Assembly: GCA_015499995.1 (NCBI GenBank)
Contig: JADNRV010000105.1
Location: 124,001 to 188,000, forward strand
Direction of reading: 5' to 3'
Source of the DNA: Flammula alnicola
Lineage: Eukaryota > Basidiomycota > Agaricomycetes > Agaricales > Strophariaceae
Length of the DNA stretch: 64,000 bases
Under the pieces are notes generated by a model that saw only the letters and a program-made list of their open reading frames with translations, was not told the origin of the DNA and ran no database searches. Made by a program: the position numbers and the translations under genes. Shown piece after piece: positions 34,440 to 45,984 of the stretch (its first letter is position 1; the number at the start of each line of letters is the position of its first letter).

Positions 34440-35330
34440 TTGCTTCAGCATAACAAAATCGGCGGCCTTTGTTTCGTCGACGCTAGGTACAATAACCGTC
34501 CCCGCTCTCAAACCTCTTTGCATAATACAAATATTCATATGTCATAGAAGGTTCTTGAAATTTTAGACAGCCGAAATTGGCTCGCGGTATTAGTACACAG
34601 ACCCGCCATGAAATCAGGTATTTATCAATTCAAGACTGACACCACCAATTCTTGCCCAATTATTGTGACGTTTTGTATTAACATACTTCAAGCATTTTAT
34701 AAGAAAAGGCGTACATAATTTGAGATGCTAATGAAGGTATGTAGGTTTAGAGAAGGTACGAATGGCCAGAATCCTTGTGAGCCCGTCGAATCACGTGATG
34801 TCGCAGACCGTCAAAAGCTATCTGATGAGAGAAAGGTGGCACGGATATTCCTATATGCCTACTCTTATAAAGCAAGGTTCCTCCCTAAAAGTCTAAAACT
34901 GTTGATTTGCAAACTTTCTTGTTCATTCAAGTGGGTGTCGCACAATGGGTGAGCTTGCGTTGAGCTCGTGATGCCTTGTCACACATGTCACATGGCTCTC
35001 TCGTCAACTATTACACAAGGTTTAACTTAGCTCTCCACTATTATACCACTGCAAATAAAATTTTAACGTAGCCTAAGTGACCCTTAGAATAATATTCCCA
35101 AACCATGAAGCCAAGGCTTAAGAATTGGTGACAGTAGAAAATAATTCATGGATTTTGATGAATTTGCTGTTTCTACCAGGATTCAAATTGTTCAGGATGG
35201 AAAGCTGAGCTGAAAATCTTATGGAAAGGCGGATATACATCTTATAAACAGTTTATAATTTACATTAAAAGAATCCATTGAGTGTGAGCTGCAAAACAGA
35301 CAAAATACAAGGCCATCATATTTTTTGATG
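34440..35330. other. Non-coding stretch
   Basis: No supported gene. Confidence 0.3.
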
Positions 35331-35336
35331 TTGAAG

Positions 35337-35565
35337 CAAGCCCCTTCTGCGAAGGGCCGCTTGCGGCCGGAGCAGGGGCTTGCTCCGAGCCTATCGTAGA
35401 GTGTCATTTTGAACAAGCTGCGCTTGACCCTCGCTCCGCGAGGGTGGTGCCGGCCGCTTCGCGACCGGCGTGCATGCAAGGAGGAAGCTTACATAACCAT
35501 TACGTAAAATTATTACAGAACATTTTGACATAAGCAGAACCCGTCCTCTCTTAATATGTTTGATT
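35337..35565 (+). repeat. Hairpin-rich dispersed repeat, copy B
   Basis: Contains several perfect or near-perfect hairpins: CCCTTCTGCGAAGGG, GAGCAGGGGCTTGCTC, CCCTCGCTCCGCGAGGG and GCCGGCCGCTTCGCGACCGGC. Related blocks occur in copy A (27567-28484, inverted) and copy C (48028-48255), and a shorter version at about 47050-47115. Confidence 0.65.
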
Positions 35566-35581
35566 GATGATTTGATATATA

Positions 35582-35873
35582 CTATCACCGACCAGGTGCT
35601 CGGCGCTACCTAGATGTCGGCAGCCTTTTTCGGAATAAATTGGGTTAAAGAGTGATATCCAAGAATTCATATCTCGCAAAATTTACGGCTCTGACCGCAT
35701 GAATAGAACCGCTCTTCTGTTTTTTCCCCTGCTCTGAACGGTGAGGCACGAAGGAATAAATAAAAGAATACCGAAAATTTTGAATGTCACCAACGTAACG
35801 AATTGTCACAAATTCCCCGCCAAAAATGTGACCGCCGACATCTAGGTAGCGCCGAGCACTTGGTCGGTGATAG
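35582..35873. mobile_element. MITE, 292 bp, TA target duplication
   Basis: Terminal inverted repeats of about 40 bp begin CTATCACCGACCARGTGCTC and run to GATGTCGGC. TA flanks both ends (35580-35581, 35874-35875). The otherwise homologous copy C (48245-48275) lacks the insert, so this is an insertion seen against a paralogous empty site. Confidence 0.85.
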
Positions 35874-35883
35874 TACTTAGCTG

Positions 35884-36555
35884 GAAAGCTCGAGGGTCAT
35901 CAAAAAACGGCGATCGCAACGGCGGGAAGGCGGCAATTTTCCACCCGGTCATGTGACTTTCGCGTCGGGCGTATAGGGGCATTAATGCCATAATGTGCAC
36001 TTCTCAGTCCCGCCGCTTTCCTTCTGGACTCCTCAGAATCTGAGGTGATTCCTTGCAGGTAATAGTAGGAGGTTGAAAGAATTTGATTACACAGTACCTA
36101 CTACAAGTGTAACGCATTCTAGGCTATGTAACAATGAATAACGAAGAGCAAAACTAACCATATCATGGAGGGCAAGGCAATGACCTCGAGCTTCGGTCTC
36201 TGCGAACAAGGCGGATGGCGCAATGACGTTGGTATTGTATGCGCAAATGTGGGGGTCAGCCTCCTGCATTGGCATTGACAACCGTGAAGGAGCGGCGTGG
36301 CGTCGAGTTTGTACCTGTTGCGTCGATGGCGGCAGCCGTGAGGTCGGTGTTGGATCCGTTGGCGCGATTGATGCACAAGAGGGCGGTGGCAGTAGCGGCG
36401 TACCGTTGGCTCGGCACCACTTTTTGCATTTGCAGTGCGTGCGTGCGCGGTCTGGCAGCGGTATTCGCGGGACAAAAGGAGGGCGAGGCGACAGCCTCAA
36501 GCCCTGTTCTGCACAAAAACCGGGGGCAGGGGGTGTCAGCGGTGTTTTGTGGGTG
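35884..36555. repeat. Long near-identical direct repeat, copy 1
   Basis: About 670 bp match 48265-48950 almost base for base; the 137-aa and 118-aa open frames across both copies are identical. Sharing starts at GGAAAGCT(GAG)CTCGAGG and stops at GTGAAAGGAGGTA. The copies are in the same orientation, about 12.4 kb apart. This copy sits directly upstream of the helicase pseudogene. Confidence 0.85.
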
Positions 36556-36559
36556 AAAG

Positions 36560-36870
36560 GAGGTATTCTGATGAGTTCAAAGACGGCAGCGGCATCGACA
36601 AGTTGACGGAAAGCGAGCTTGATGAGCTCTACTTCTGTTCAACGAATGACGCAAACGAGGGCGGCTTGGGTAGTTGGAGACGTGGACAAGCGAGGAGGCC
36701 CGCGGAAACCTTGCAAAAGTTCAACGCTTCATTTGTGGCTGTACGAAATGAAACAGAGAGTTTTATATCAAATAAACTCACGGAAGAGGAAGACCATATT
36801 TACCTTATGAGAATGGCCAGGCAACGCGATGAGAGTGGACACCAAAAGGCGCTCAAGATTGCACAGGTCC
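36560..36870 (+). pseudogene. Fragment of an unrelated transposon gene fused in frame
   Basis: Reads TNDANEGGLGSWRRGQARRP, then FNASFVAVRNETESFI and YLMRMARQRDESG. This resembles a segment of other agaricomycete transposon proteins rather than the Helitron helicase that follows in the same open frame. Probably a captured or juxtaposed piece. Confidence 0.45.
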
Positions 36871-36899
36871 ACAGTCATTCGAGGACCTTCGACGAGTAC

Positions 36900-38760
36900 C
36901 AGGAAGTCCAGAGCCACTACCAACATATTATGCTGCCTGTCTCGCTCGGGGCCTGCTGGAAGACGATGGAGGATGGCGTCTCTGCCTCCAAGAAGCTTGC
37001 GAAATGCAAACCGGCACCCGCCTTCGTCACCTATTTGCTACTCTTCTTCTTTTTGCAGAGCCTGCGCAGCCCGACATTCTTTGGACCGAATTTCGCCATC
37101 ATTATTTGTGATGACCTGGAACACAGACTACAGGCTATGGGTATCTCAAATCCACCCGAGGAGGACATATACGACTATGGTCTTTTTTTGCTGGACAAAA
37201 TCTTGGGGAATTCCGCACACTCACTCGCTAATTTTCCCTCTATGCCTCGGTCTCGACGAGATTGGACTGCTCTGACCATAAATCCATTAATTGCTGAGCA
37301 GCTCAATTATAATCGGGATATGGAGCGAGCTGACCTTAATACACAACTCCTGAGCCTAAACGATGACCAGCGGGCAGCCTACACGAGGATCGTAAATGCA
37401 ATCGATAACAACGAGGCGAAATTGTTTTTCTTGAATGGACCAGGAGGTACCGGGAAGACATATCTTTACAACACAATCTGCGCTAAGGTACGGAGCGAAG
37501 GCGGAATTATCCTCTGTGTTTCGTCATCGGGAATTTCTGCACTTCTTATTCACGGTGGACGGACTGCACATTCAATGTTCCAAATACCGATTGATACCCT
37601 GACAGAAAGTTCATTATGTGGCATTCCAAAAAATAGTCAACGTGCCGACCTTCTACGTGCAGCCAAAGTCATAATTTGGGACGAAATTGGTGCCCAGCAT
37701 CGATACGCAGTCGAGGCAGTTGATCGCACCATTCGAGACATTCGCAATGACAATCGTCCTTTTGGTGGGGCCGTCACAATACATGGTGGCGACTTCTTGC
37801 AAACACTTCCTATTGTACCAAAAGGATCGCGTGAGGACATTGTGAACGCAACAGTTCAACGTTCAACGTTCATACCTTTGGGAAAATGTCGAGATTCTGT
37901 ACTTGCGACAGAATATGCGCCTACAGCAAGGAGCGGCTGACCTGCGGCAATTTGCTCGATGGCTTCTCGATGTGGGGCATGGTCAAAACATGATCAATAA
38001 CAGTCAAGTTCTACTTCCCGAGAACATGAGAGTCCAGGACTCCGAAATACTGATTAATTTCATATATCCTGCAATCGACTCTACTCCTCCTCCTCCTCCC
38101 GAATACTTTATGAACCGAATGATTCTCGCACCAAGAAATTCCGATGTAGCCGAGATGAATGAGCAAATCCTCGACAGAATGGCCGGTGATGTTCGACAGT
38201 ACATCAGTGCTGACGAAATGCTCCATGAGACAGGGGCAGATCCGGATGATAGCGATAACATACCGGTAGAGTTTTTGCGATCCATTAACTCTTCCAATCT
38301 TCCTCCCGGTGAACTGAATTTGAAAATTGGTTGCCCAATCATTCTTCTATGGAATCTATCGCCATCGATGGGTCTTTGCAATGGGACGCGAATGATTGTG
38401 ACTCGGATGAGAGATAGGATTCTGGAGGTACAACTGATTGGGGGTGAGCATGACGGGGAAATTGCAATGATTCCTCGAATTGGCTTGACGCCGTCTTCGA
38501 AGGCCGCGGATGCTAGCTTTCGTTTCAAACGTCGCCAATTTCCTGTTCGGCTGGCATTTGCGTTGTCGATCAACAAGGCACAGGGTCAGTCGGTCAAGTA
38601 TGTGGGTCTGGATCTACGGATTCCTGTCTTTGCGCATGGTCAGCTGTACGTTGCACTATCTCGAGCAACTTCAAGTCAGAACATCAAAGTCCTCTTACCT
38701 AATACTACTGTTCAGCCTCTTACATCCAATGTAGTCTATGAAGAAGTAATCCTTGATTAG
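36900..38760 (+). pseudogene. Helitron-type PIF1-like helicase, frameshifted
   Basis: Superfamily 1 helicase C-terminal half of a Helitron protein. Walker A GPGGTGKT is at 37437-37460, Walker B VIIWDEIG at about 37669-37692, motif GGDFLQTLP near 37786, and late motifs SINKAQGQSVKYVGLDL and QLYVALSRATS near 38565-38680. A frame change near 37105 joins LLLFAEPAQPDILWTEFRHH to ICDDLEHRL. A second break is a 7-bp tandem duplication of GTTCAAC (37854-37860, 37861-37867), which shifts the frame before LWENVEILYLRQNMRL. The Rep/HUH domain is not present. Helitron helicases unwind DNA during rolling-circle transposition; this copy cannot make an intact protein. Confidence 0.8.
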
Positions 38761-38929
38761 ATAGAATATATGTAACTTATGAATTGATGTTGCGTACCCA
38801 TGTATTTTGGCCTTGAGGAGTTTGAACACAAGAAAACGTACGAAAACATGTCAAACATTAGATTGGCAACAATGGCCGTGGCAGCGCAGGCCAATCAGCT
38901 AATACAGGAAAAGCTATGCATATTTAAAG

Positions 38930-39650
38930 ATCGACGTACGAATTGAAGGTATACTTGGCCACATATCTCTTGACTCGGCCGTTATCTCTGCCTTCTCTAT
39001 CACCAAGAGACGCCAAAGGGCCTCGGAACTCGCGGAGCTTGCTGGCTGTCCTCCAAGTGCAGCTGACAACTTCTCCAATGCGGCCCATAGCCTGAGAGCC
39101 GGAACTGATCATCGAAATAGCACCAGTGTCGTGCGTGGGATGAGCTACCTCCAACGAACTTTGCTTCATCACCATAGACAGTCTTTCAAAAAGAAATGAG
39201 CAAAAGATCAAAAATATATGCGCGGACATCATCACCTCATCATGCTCAACCTCAACCCACAACGCCGTGTCGCCAAAGCGATCGCGATCGCCAACCGTAG
39301 GACCAAGCATTAAGATATACAACTCCCTCCCAATATCCATGTCTTCGGCAACGTTCGAGCCCTCCAGGTTTGGGCACATGCGCGAAGCCTTTCTAAACCA
39401 AACCTGCATTGATCTCGGCCATCCTTTCAAGGTCGACGACTCCAGACGCAAGGTTGTTGCCTCCAGAGATAACCTTTGCACCTGCAATTGAAACGAGTGT
39501 AACAGTTTCCACATCTCCGGGCTCAAATCGCACCGCGGTTCCTGCTGGGATGTCCGGTCGTTTTCGATATGTTTGCCGTGGTCGAAAGACAGAGCCGGGT
39601 TCGTTTCGATGAAATGATAGTGCGATCCGATCTGCGTGTAAACACGAAAT
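38930..39650 (-). pseudogene. Urease pseudogene with the active-site region deleted
   Basis: Read along the minus strand: [20 protein letters not shown] (about 39640-39580), a frame change, [42 protein letters not shown], then [17 protein letters not shown] and VEVEHDE, then a jump to [36 protein letters not shown] and [11 protein letters not shown]. These are the beta-to-alpha junction and a later alpha piece of fungal urease. The region between VEHDE and HDTGAIS, which holds the nickel-binding histidines, the carbamylated lysine and the flap, is missing, and nothing follows VAKYTFN. Urease hydrolyses urea to ammonia and CO2; this copy cannot. Confidence 0.8.
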
Positions 39651-39654
39651 GATT

Positions 39655-40250
39655 AGAGCTGCAAGAATGGCGACATGTGACACAAAATACTTAAAACTCA
39701 CCGTGGACAACATTTTTGAGATCCCGGTAGTACCACTTGAGCGGTGCAGAAGGTGTAGGTACAGACAAGCGTAAGGGTTGGGTTTGCATGAGATCCGCTT
39801 CAGTGCTGGGGGTGTCCGATTCGTATGCTGTCTTATATTCCAGTAAAGAGCGATATATAGGTGGAATGATATATTCGTCCGCAATACAAGCCAATGGGAA
39901 ATTCGGAGCAAAGCTAAGCTTGCTGGAAGGTAGTATATGGGTCCATCCGAGCTGTAGCATGGACTAGAAGTCGTTCTGTCTGTCGGGTAACCAACGCCGA
40001 CGCAGATTCTGGTATTTGAGAGCGACGGAGCATTGGTAAGATCAGGAATAGAAGATCGTGCAACAGTTGTCGTTGTCGAAGGTACTGGGTCTGTAGCTGA
40101 ACGTAGTCATGGCCTGGGATATGTTCGACCAGAATAAATGTGTATCGGGAGCTGTATGTGCGAACCGGCATGTGGGATGCCATAGGGATGAAAGGGCTCT
40201 GGCTTGACTGGTGTGATGCCAAAGCTGTAGCCCACCGACAGCGCCGTTGA
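39655..40250 (-). other. Uncertain sequence upstream of the urease remnant
   Basis: Open frames on the minus strand (39691-39960, 39914-40222) have no recognisable motif and do not match the urease N-terminus. Confidence 0.25.
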
Positions 40251-40254
40251 ATTA

Positions 40255-40698
40255 GAGAGTTTGCGCACTGCCACCAGGTGGCTGACTAAGCCACCTGGTG
40301 GCCGTTTCCAGCTTGCGCAAACCGGTGGCTCGACTTCGTGAATAGAAACCCACAACGCGTTATAGCTTCACATAAAACAAGTCTTTACTTCATGCATTGC
40401 AAATGAGGCAAAGGACATATTACATGTATTCTTCCTGAAAAAAAAAAGAATTATGATTTTTTCCTTATGATATTTCCCAAATGTGGAAAATTGAGAATTT
40501 CAAAATATCAAAATTGTCCGTGAAGCATGCATGTATGATACATTTACGGTCAATTTTCCATGTGAGAACAGGTCAATCGGATCCTTGTGTGAGCTTACAG
40601 CCTCGAATTACTGCGAGTTCCCACTATTTACGTCTGTGGTGCAGCCACCAGTTTGCGCATGGACTCTGGAGCCACCCGGTGGCTGTGCGCAAACTCTC
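40255..40698. mobile_element. MITE, 444 bp, TA target duplication
   Basis: The left end GAGAGTTTGCGCACTGCCAC is inverse to the right end (reverse complement GAGAGTTTGCGCACAGCCAC). Both continue through an RGGTGGCT palindrome. TA flanks both sides (40253-40254, 40699-40700). The interior has no gene. It abuts the coiled-coil gene fragment. Confidence 0.8.
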
Positions 40699-40701
40699 TA
40701 T

Positions 40702-41425
40702 TCGAAGCGACGGGAACCTCAGCTTCCTTGCCGTCCTCAACGACCTCTCCGTCCTCCGAAGTCTCCTCAGCCTTTCCATCAGCTTCGACTTCAGGCTCTG
40801 GAGTAACCTCAGTCTTCTTGGAGGCTTCCTCTTGCTCGAGACGAAGGCGCTCTTCCTCGATCTCCTTTGCCAGACGTTCCTGCTCGGCCTTCTCGATAAG
40901 CTCCTTCGCTAATCGTTCCTCCTCCTCCTTCTTGGCCTTTTCCTCGGCGATGCGTTTGGTCTCCGCCTCCTCGGCCTCCTTCCGCTTACGTTCCTCCTCC
41001 TCTCTCAGACGCTGAGCTTCCCGTTCCTCAGCCTCCTTGCGAAACCGCACCTCCTCTTCGAGTCTCAAGCGTTCCTTCTCCTTCACTTCCTCCTCTTTCC
41101 GGATACGCTCCTTCTCGGTCTCCTCTTCCCGCTTCTTCTTCTCCTCAACCTACTTAACCTTGCGTTCGATCTCCTCCTTCTCCTTCTTGACCTTTGCCTC
41201 ACGGAACGACAACCGCGACCTCGACTTTGATGCTGAACGGCGCGAGCAGCGAGCTCCCGCGGCTTCGAACATGGGAACGGGGTGGTGGTAGTTGGCCAAG
41301 AAGGTGGGGTGCACCGACGTGCTTGCTGAGGATGAGAAGGTGGGTAAGCGGGGGGATTCAGAGTGAAATACGAAAGATTCACCTTGATTTACTGAGACAT
41401 CGATGCAATATCGACCCGCTACCAC
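40702..41425 (-). pseudogene. Glu/Lys/Arg-rich coiled-coil gene fragment (eIF4G-like)
   Basis: Long charged helix on the minus strand (EAEEREAQRLREEEERKRKE and similar), followed by an acidic tail TSEDGEVVEDGKEAE that is cut by the MITE. An in-frame stop near 41150 separates it from an upstream segment (FREAKVKKEKEEIERKVK). Basidiomycete eIF4G has a comparable charged region, but low complexity makes the match weak. The plus-strand Ser-rich open frames here are antisense shadows. Confidence 0.4.
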
Positions 41426-41429
41426 CTAG

Positions 41430-41925
41430 CAGCGTCCTCGCCTGTCCTAGCATCCGCCATACGCTGGTGTTATAGTCGCTTTCGTCGTCATTGTCGGTGT
41501 CGGTTGCTGCGGTCATACCTGACCCGTCGTTGTTGTCTTCAGCTTGGAGCACAGTCATCGTCGCAAAACGTGGGGCAGGGTCACAGCTGCTGAGATTCCC
41601 GCGGCGGCAAGTATCAGAGGCTAGAGCAGCTGCGGCGACATGTGCGTCGGCTCTGGGTCAGGGAGGGGTGAAGCCAGAGATGGAGCATAAGATCTCGGTC
41701 TCGCCGCCACTGACTCGAAACATTCTAGATGGGATTAAATCAGTATGCACTTCGGGCATGGGTGAGCTATTGATGCGCAAGTCGTACCTTTGCTGACTCT
41801 TGCACTCTTCCTCCACCCAGCGCAACGAACCTACACAAATCATCGCCCTAACCCGCCCTCATCAGTGTTGAACCCAAGGCCGTTGACCTTATGACAGAGA
41901 GTAAGCGCGCGTTTAAATTGGAGCA
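41430..41925. other. Non-coding or unassigned stretch
   Basis: Open frames on both strands, none with a recognisable motif. Confidence 0.25.
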
Positions 41926-41939
41926 TCATTCATTGACTT

Positions 41940-42384
41940 ATTAGCGTTCTCAAGTAATGAAAGGCAGCGCCTGAAGAGCCTCGACGACACCGACGAAGAG
42001 CACTGTAAGCCTTGCACACCTAAACTTCTGCTTGAACCTCGTTAACGTGTCGGCTATTCACAGATTCGCCACAAAATCTCGCGGTTGGCATGCATCGTGC
42101 AATTGGGTCTATTGTCGCACAAGTGAGTTCTTCCATTAGCTGACATCATATCATCGGCTTACATTATATGCAGAGCTGCTTTGCAATCGGTGCAGTGTAT
42201 CGTCAAATTCTTCAACGAGTACGTCTGTATTTCTCTACTGTTTAATTATTCTGATTCCAACCTTTACCAGACAGGTATTGGCAGTCTCCGACATGGAAGA
42301 TCCTGCGGTGGCAGAAGCAGCAGAATCCGACATTGCACGGTTGAAGGCACAGCGCACCACAAAGCACGCACATGGTAATGGTTG
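41940..42384 (+). pseudogene. 3' end of an unrecognised spliced gene
   Basis: Exons read QNLAVGMHRAIGSIVAQ, SCFAIGAVYRQILQR and QVLAVSDMEDPAVAEAAESD, then IARLKAQRTTKHAHGNG before a TGA at 42382. The separating introns have GT-AG borders (about 42123-42173, 42219-42272). The protein family and the 5' part are unknown. Confidence 0.35.
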
Positions 42385-42429
42385 ATATGAGCATGTACTG
42401 TTGTTGCTCTCACTCAATGTCAACTGTTT

Positions 42430-43480
42430 GTCATATGATATATGTACTGCTTTTATTCCTCCTGTAATCCGTACATTAAGATGTAAAAAATGCGAATTTT
42501 CAAAACCAAATGCTTGGATTGTAAATGGATAAAAGTGTTGACTAGCTGTGCATACTCATATCTACCCAAAAATCCGGGTAATGATTGCCAATTTCCCGAA
42601 AATGACAATGGTATTTAAGCCTGGGTGATACTTGGCAATCATCACAAGGACTGCCAGCTTCGCCATCCTGGTGAAGATTACGCAATATTTGCTTTCCGGT
42701 AAGGCACTTTGGTCAATTGGCAATCACACGAGAGCTTACCTGGATTATGACAGATTGTGGCCATGGTAAAGGTTTATATACCTATATCTGCTTTTCACGG
42801 TTTTGCTGATGGAGTCATATTGGAAGGCGCGATGTCGGGGGCAGCCTATGGCACTACTGCTGCGGGCTATACAGTATGACCCAACGATAGAATATTCGCG
42901 ATGACCAGGGTTGTGCAGAGGCTTGGGCAATGGGAGACTGGAGTGGTCTGGGTGCTGATTGCTGAGCGCTGAGCGTTGAACGTTGCTGAGCTTTGTGATG
43001 TCAACTATGTGTGACGGATCGGTCGCACGCAAATACTTATCTTATCTAATCCTTTAGGGATCTTGGCCTCCGTCTCCCTTCCGTTGCCTATCCCATGCTC
43101 CGTATTTTCTACCTTACGTAACACAGCTTGTCGTAGAGTATATAAAGGTCACCTCAACACCTGGTTGAGGGGACTTGGAATTTCAGCTCTTTACTCTGTC
43201 TTTCTAAAGTTCTTGAGTGTGCCGAGACTCGTGTTCTCACGCATCGTCACACTATGTGACGTGAGGCACATGATCGAGCCGTTGATGGACTTGGACTCGG
43301 TGGGCGCTGGATACGGACTCGCGACAACTCTGGCGCTGACAACTAGACTCGGAAGGTAACTGGACTACTATTGGAATTGTGCGAGAAGTGGCTACACCGA
43401 AAACTAGATTTTGGCGGGACATTGACTAGACAGCCAAAAATTGTTATATATAAAGTTCATGTAATTCACAATTTCGGTCC
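42430..43480. other. Non-coding stretch
   Basis: No supported gene. A GGCAATC/GATTGCC word recurs at 42580, 42632 and 42720, hinting at a decayed repeat. Confidence 0.3.
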
Positions 43481-43488
43481 CAACAAAT

Positions 43489-44670
43489 TTGAAGCTTTTG
43501 ATTATACTTGAAACGTCCTCTGCATTCACGCCCTCGAGTTCAGTGACAGCCACTACTCCTGTTCATGATGCAGGCATGATCTCTCTAACAGCAATTGCTG
43601 CTCTCGGAAATCCTCGCACAATTCCCAAATCAAAGACAATAGTTCTTGATGCCCAGATCTACATTGGATCATTATCCTGTGAATCACTGCTCGGAGCGTT
43701 AAGGTACTTTAATGCGAAAGACCTCCATTTTCCCGAATCTGCAGGACTTTATTTGATAAGTCTTTAATTTTTTTTTCTTCAAAAAAGATTTTCATTTGAC
43801 ATTAATTAAGATATTTCGCATGGAGATTACTGCTGATATAGTCCCAACAATCTTACCCGCAGATGACTATAGTTTTATTGGAGACATAAACTGGGTATGG
43901 GTCTCCTAATTTATATGAAAATACTTATTACTAACCCAGGCACTATGTTACCACTACTAGATTGTTCCTCTTAATGTTCCTCAGGATGTTAGCGATGCAA
44001 ACGAAACTGGAAATAACTTCTCAATTGATCCCTGTCAGCGAGCTTTAGTCCATGTTTCGGGCATCGCAACAAACTGTCAGAAAGATCAAGGTTCTTTCGA
44101 CCTTGACCTCGAACACTATGTTTCTGCACTAAAGGACACAAAGCATGTGAAAGCATTTGCCCCACTTACATGCTTCATTCCAGACTCTCCACGCTACAAG
44201 AATGGAAAACCAGTACCATATAACCGTCGATATATCTCAGCTTGCGGATTTTTGACGGACATCACCTTCAAGCCATCGATGATCCTCTGACGTCATCGTC
44301 GATCGTTTTCAAATCACTGTTGACGATATTACTTTTATGGGCCAGCCACCTCAAATAAACAATTCCATTCACGCTAACACACTTGACGGTAGTAAGTGGA
44401 AATTTTGCCATATTTAGTGTCCAATCTCACTTCTCAATGTAGCTTCTGCTAAAACTCCTCGAAATACACGCAACCTCATCAGTTACTTATAGGCACCGGT
44501 CTGACACCATAAATGTACCATCTATCACTCAGACGACCCCAACAACTCAAACAACTGCCAAACGACCTCTAGCTGATGCACCAATAACAGGTCCAACAGC
44601 TAAGCGTAGGCGCGGCGCAGAAACCCGTAATTCATCAACGGAGGTTTCAAATGCCCAGATAGATCAGTAA
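43489..44670 (+). pseudogene. Agaricomycete transposon-associated gene, frameshifted
   Basis: Exons read IPKSKTIVLDAQIYIGSLSC, then DDYSFIGDINW, then FSIDPCQRALVHVSG and PVPYNRRYISACGFLTDITF. After a frame change come VIVDRFQITVDDITFMGQPP and a basic tail TAKRRRGAETRN, ending at TAA 44670. I recognise the pattern as a family frequent in agaricomycete repeat regions but do not know its function. A MITE begins 9 bp after the stop. Confidence 0.45.
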
Positions 44671-44678
44671 TATTACTA

Positions 44679-45268
44679 CAGTCGGACCCCTCATAACCCA
44701 TACCCCTCATAACCCATAACCCCTTATATCCCATAGCTCGACCCATCCACCAACTTGGTTCGCAGGGAATTGCATACCATAACCCATAGGTCCGCAATAA
44801 CCCATAACCCATACCCCTCCGCAGGCAAAACCCATAGGTTTTGGGTACTATATTTGGTAAAATGTCATAACTTTAGGGTTAAATAATTAGTTTACCGGTT
44901 GCCCATCACCATCATTCGCCACAGCAGTCACTGCACCAGTTCAAAAATCACCTTTTCGAACCTTCCTGACCAGCAAAATTATCATTTTCACCATCCCCAC
45001 GGCATGATTTTCCCACGATGCTTATGTCGACAATCGGTCCTTACATGGTTTGACTGAACTTTTTCAGCGACTACGACTCGCAAAAGCCTACGGTATTGTC
45101 GATGATATGCATTAGCAGTGTATTAGCGTGAATCTGTTCTCCATTGTCCATAATTTCTTCGAAGATTTTTCTATTCTATTTTTAGCCTACCTCTCAAAGC
45201 CCATAACCCCTCATAACCCATAGCCTGGGCTGTCCACCGAGGGGTATGGGTTATGAGAGGTTCGACTG
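44679..45268. mobile_element. MITE, 590 bp, TA target duplication
   Basis: The left end CAGTCGGACCCCTCATAACC is inverse to the right end (reverse complement CAGTCGAACCTCTCATAACC), continuing CATACCCCTC. TA flanks both ends (44677-44678, 45269-45270). ATAACCCAT words repeat many times inside both ends. No transposase. Confidence 0.8.
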
Positions 45269-45269
45269 T

Positions 45270-45980
45270 AGTTATCTATTCCTTTATTTTTCAATTGATA
45301 CAATGACACGGAAAGTGTGGCATTTGGTAAACATTAGTAGAGCGAGAGCAACCGCACAGACAAAATGTTCGATGTTATCACACTAAGTATATAACATCAT
45401 CATTCTTTCGAGAATTCTTTCACCGTGCGAAGCACGGGTCAACTGCTAGTCGTTTTGAATATAGCTGTCATGAAAGCAGTGTCATTTCGTACGTATCGAA
45501 AGCGATTACAAGACCTCCTCCTCTCCATCTGAAATTTCTACTCGACGTTTCTCAAGCCAAATGGACAAACCGTCTCTCCGAAAAATAGAAAGAGACTTCT
45601 GTCGTCGCGTGGAGTCGACGCGACGATAATTCAAGGTCGACACTTTACATAAGCAATTTCTAGCGCGGTTTTGGTAAAAACAGGACTATCCATAGGTTCA
45701 ACAGCTCCACTTAGCTATATATATAGGGTATTATTGTTAGAATTCAGAAATTTAGAATAAAAAAACTGCTCGCAGGAGGCAACGAGTTAAGCAGGGCGGC
45801 TGATGTCGGTATTTGAAAATCTTGAAACATGACCAAATAGAAAATTTTGAACCTTTCTCTCTCACCTCATGGTCCCTACGCCACCTCGCCTCTGTTATCC
45901 ATGGCCGCGGTATCATAAGGGTTAAGTTAGGTGTCATGCCTGCAAACCCGAGGTTGGACTGCCACACGGAGTATACTGAG
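45270..45980. other. Non-coding stretch
   Basis: No supported gene. Confidence 0.3.
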
Positions 45981-45984
45981 TTAA

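Noticed and set aside
36087..36606. Identical 137-aa and 118-aa proteins in both copies of the long direct repeat
   Set aside because: Identity comes from recent DNA duplication; several overlapping frames on both strands are equally identical and none has a motif.
41037..41291. Ser/Arg-rich plus-strand proteins (also 40653-41015)
   Set aside because: Exact antisense of the Glu/Lys/Arg-rich coiled-coil frame.
44684..44820. Telomere-like CCCATAACCCCTCATAACCC repeats as an interstitial telomere
   Set aside because: The words belong to the inverted ends of a TA-flanked MITE and do not match the TTAGGG unit usual in basidiomycetes.
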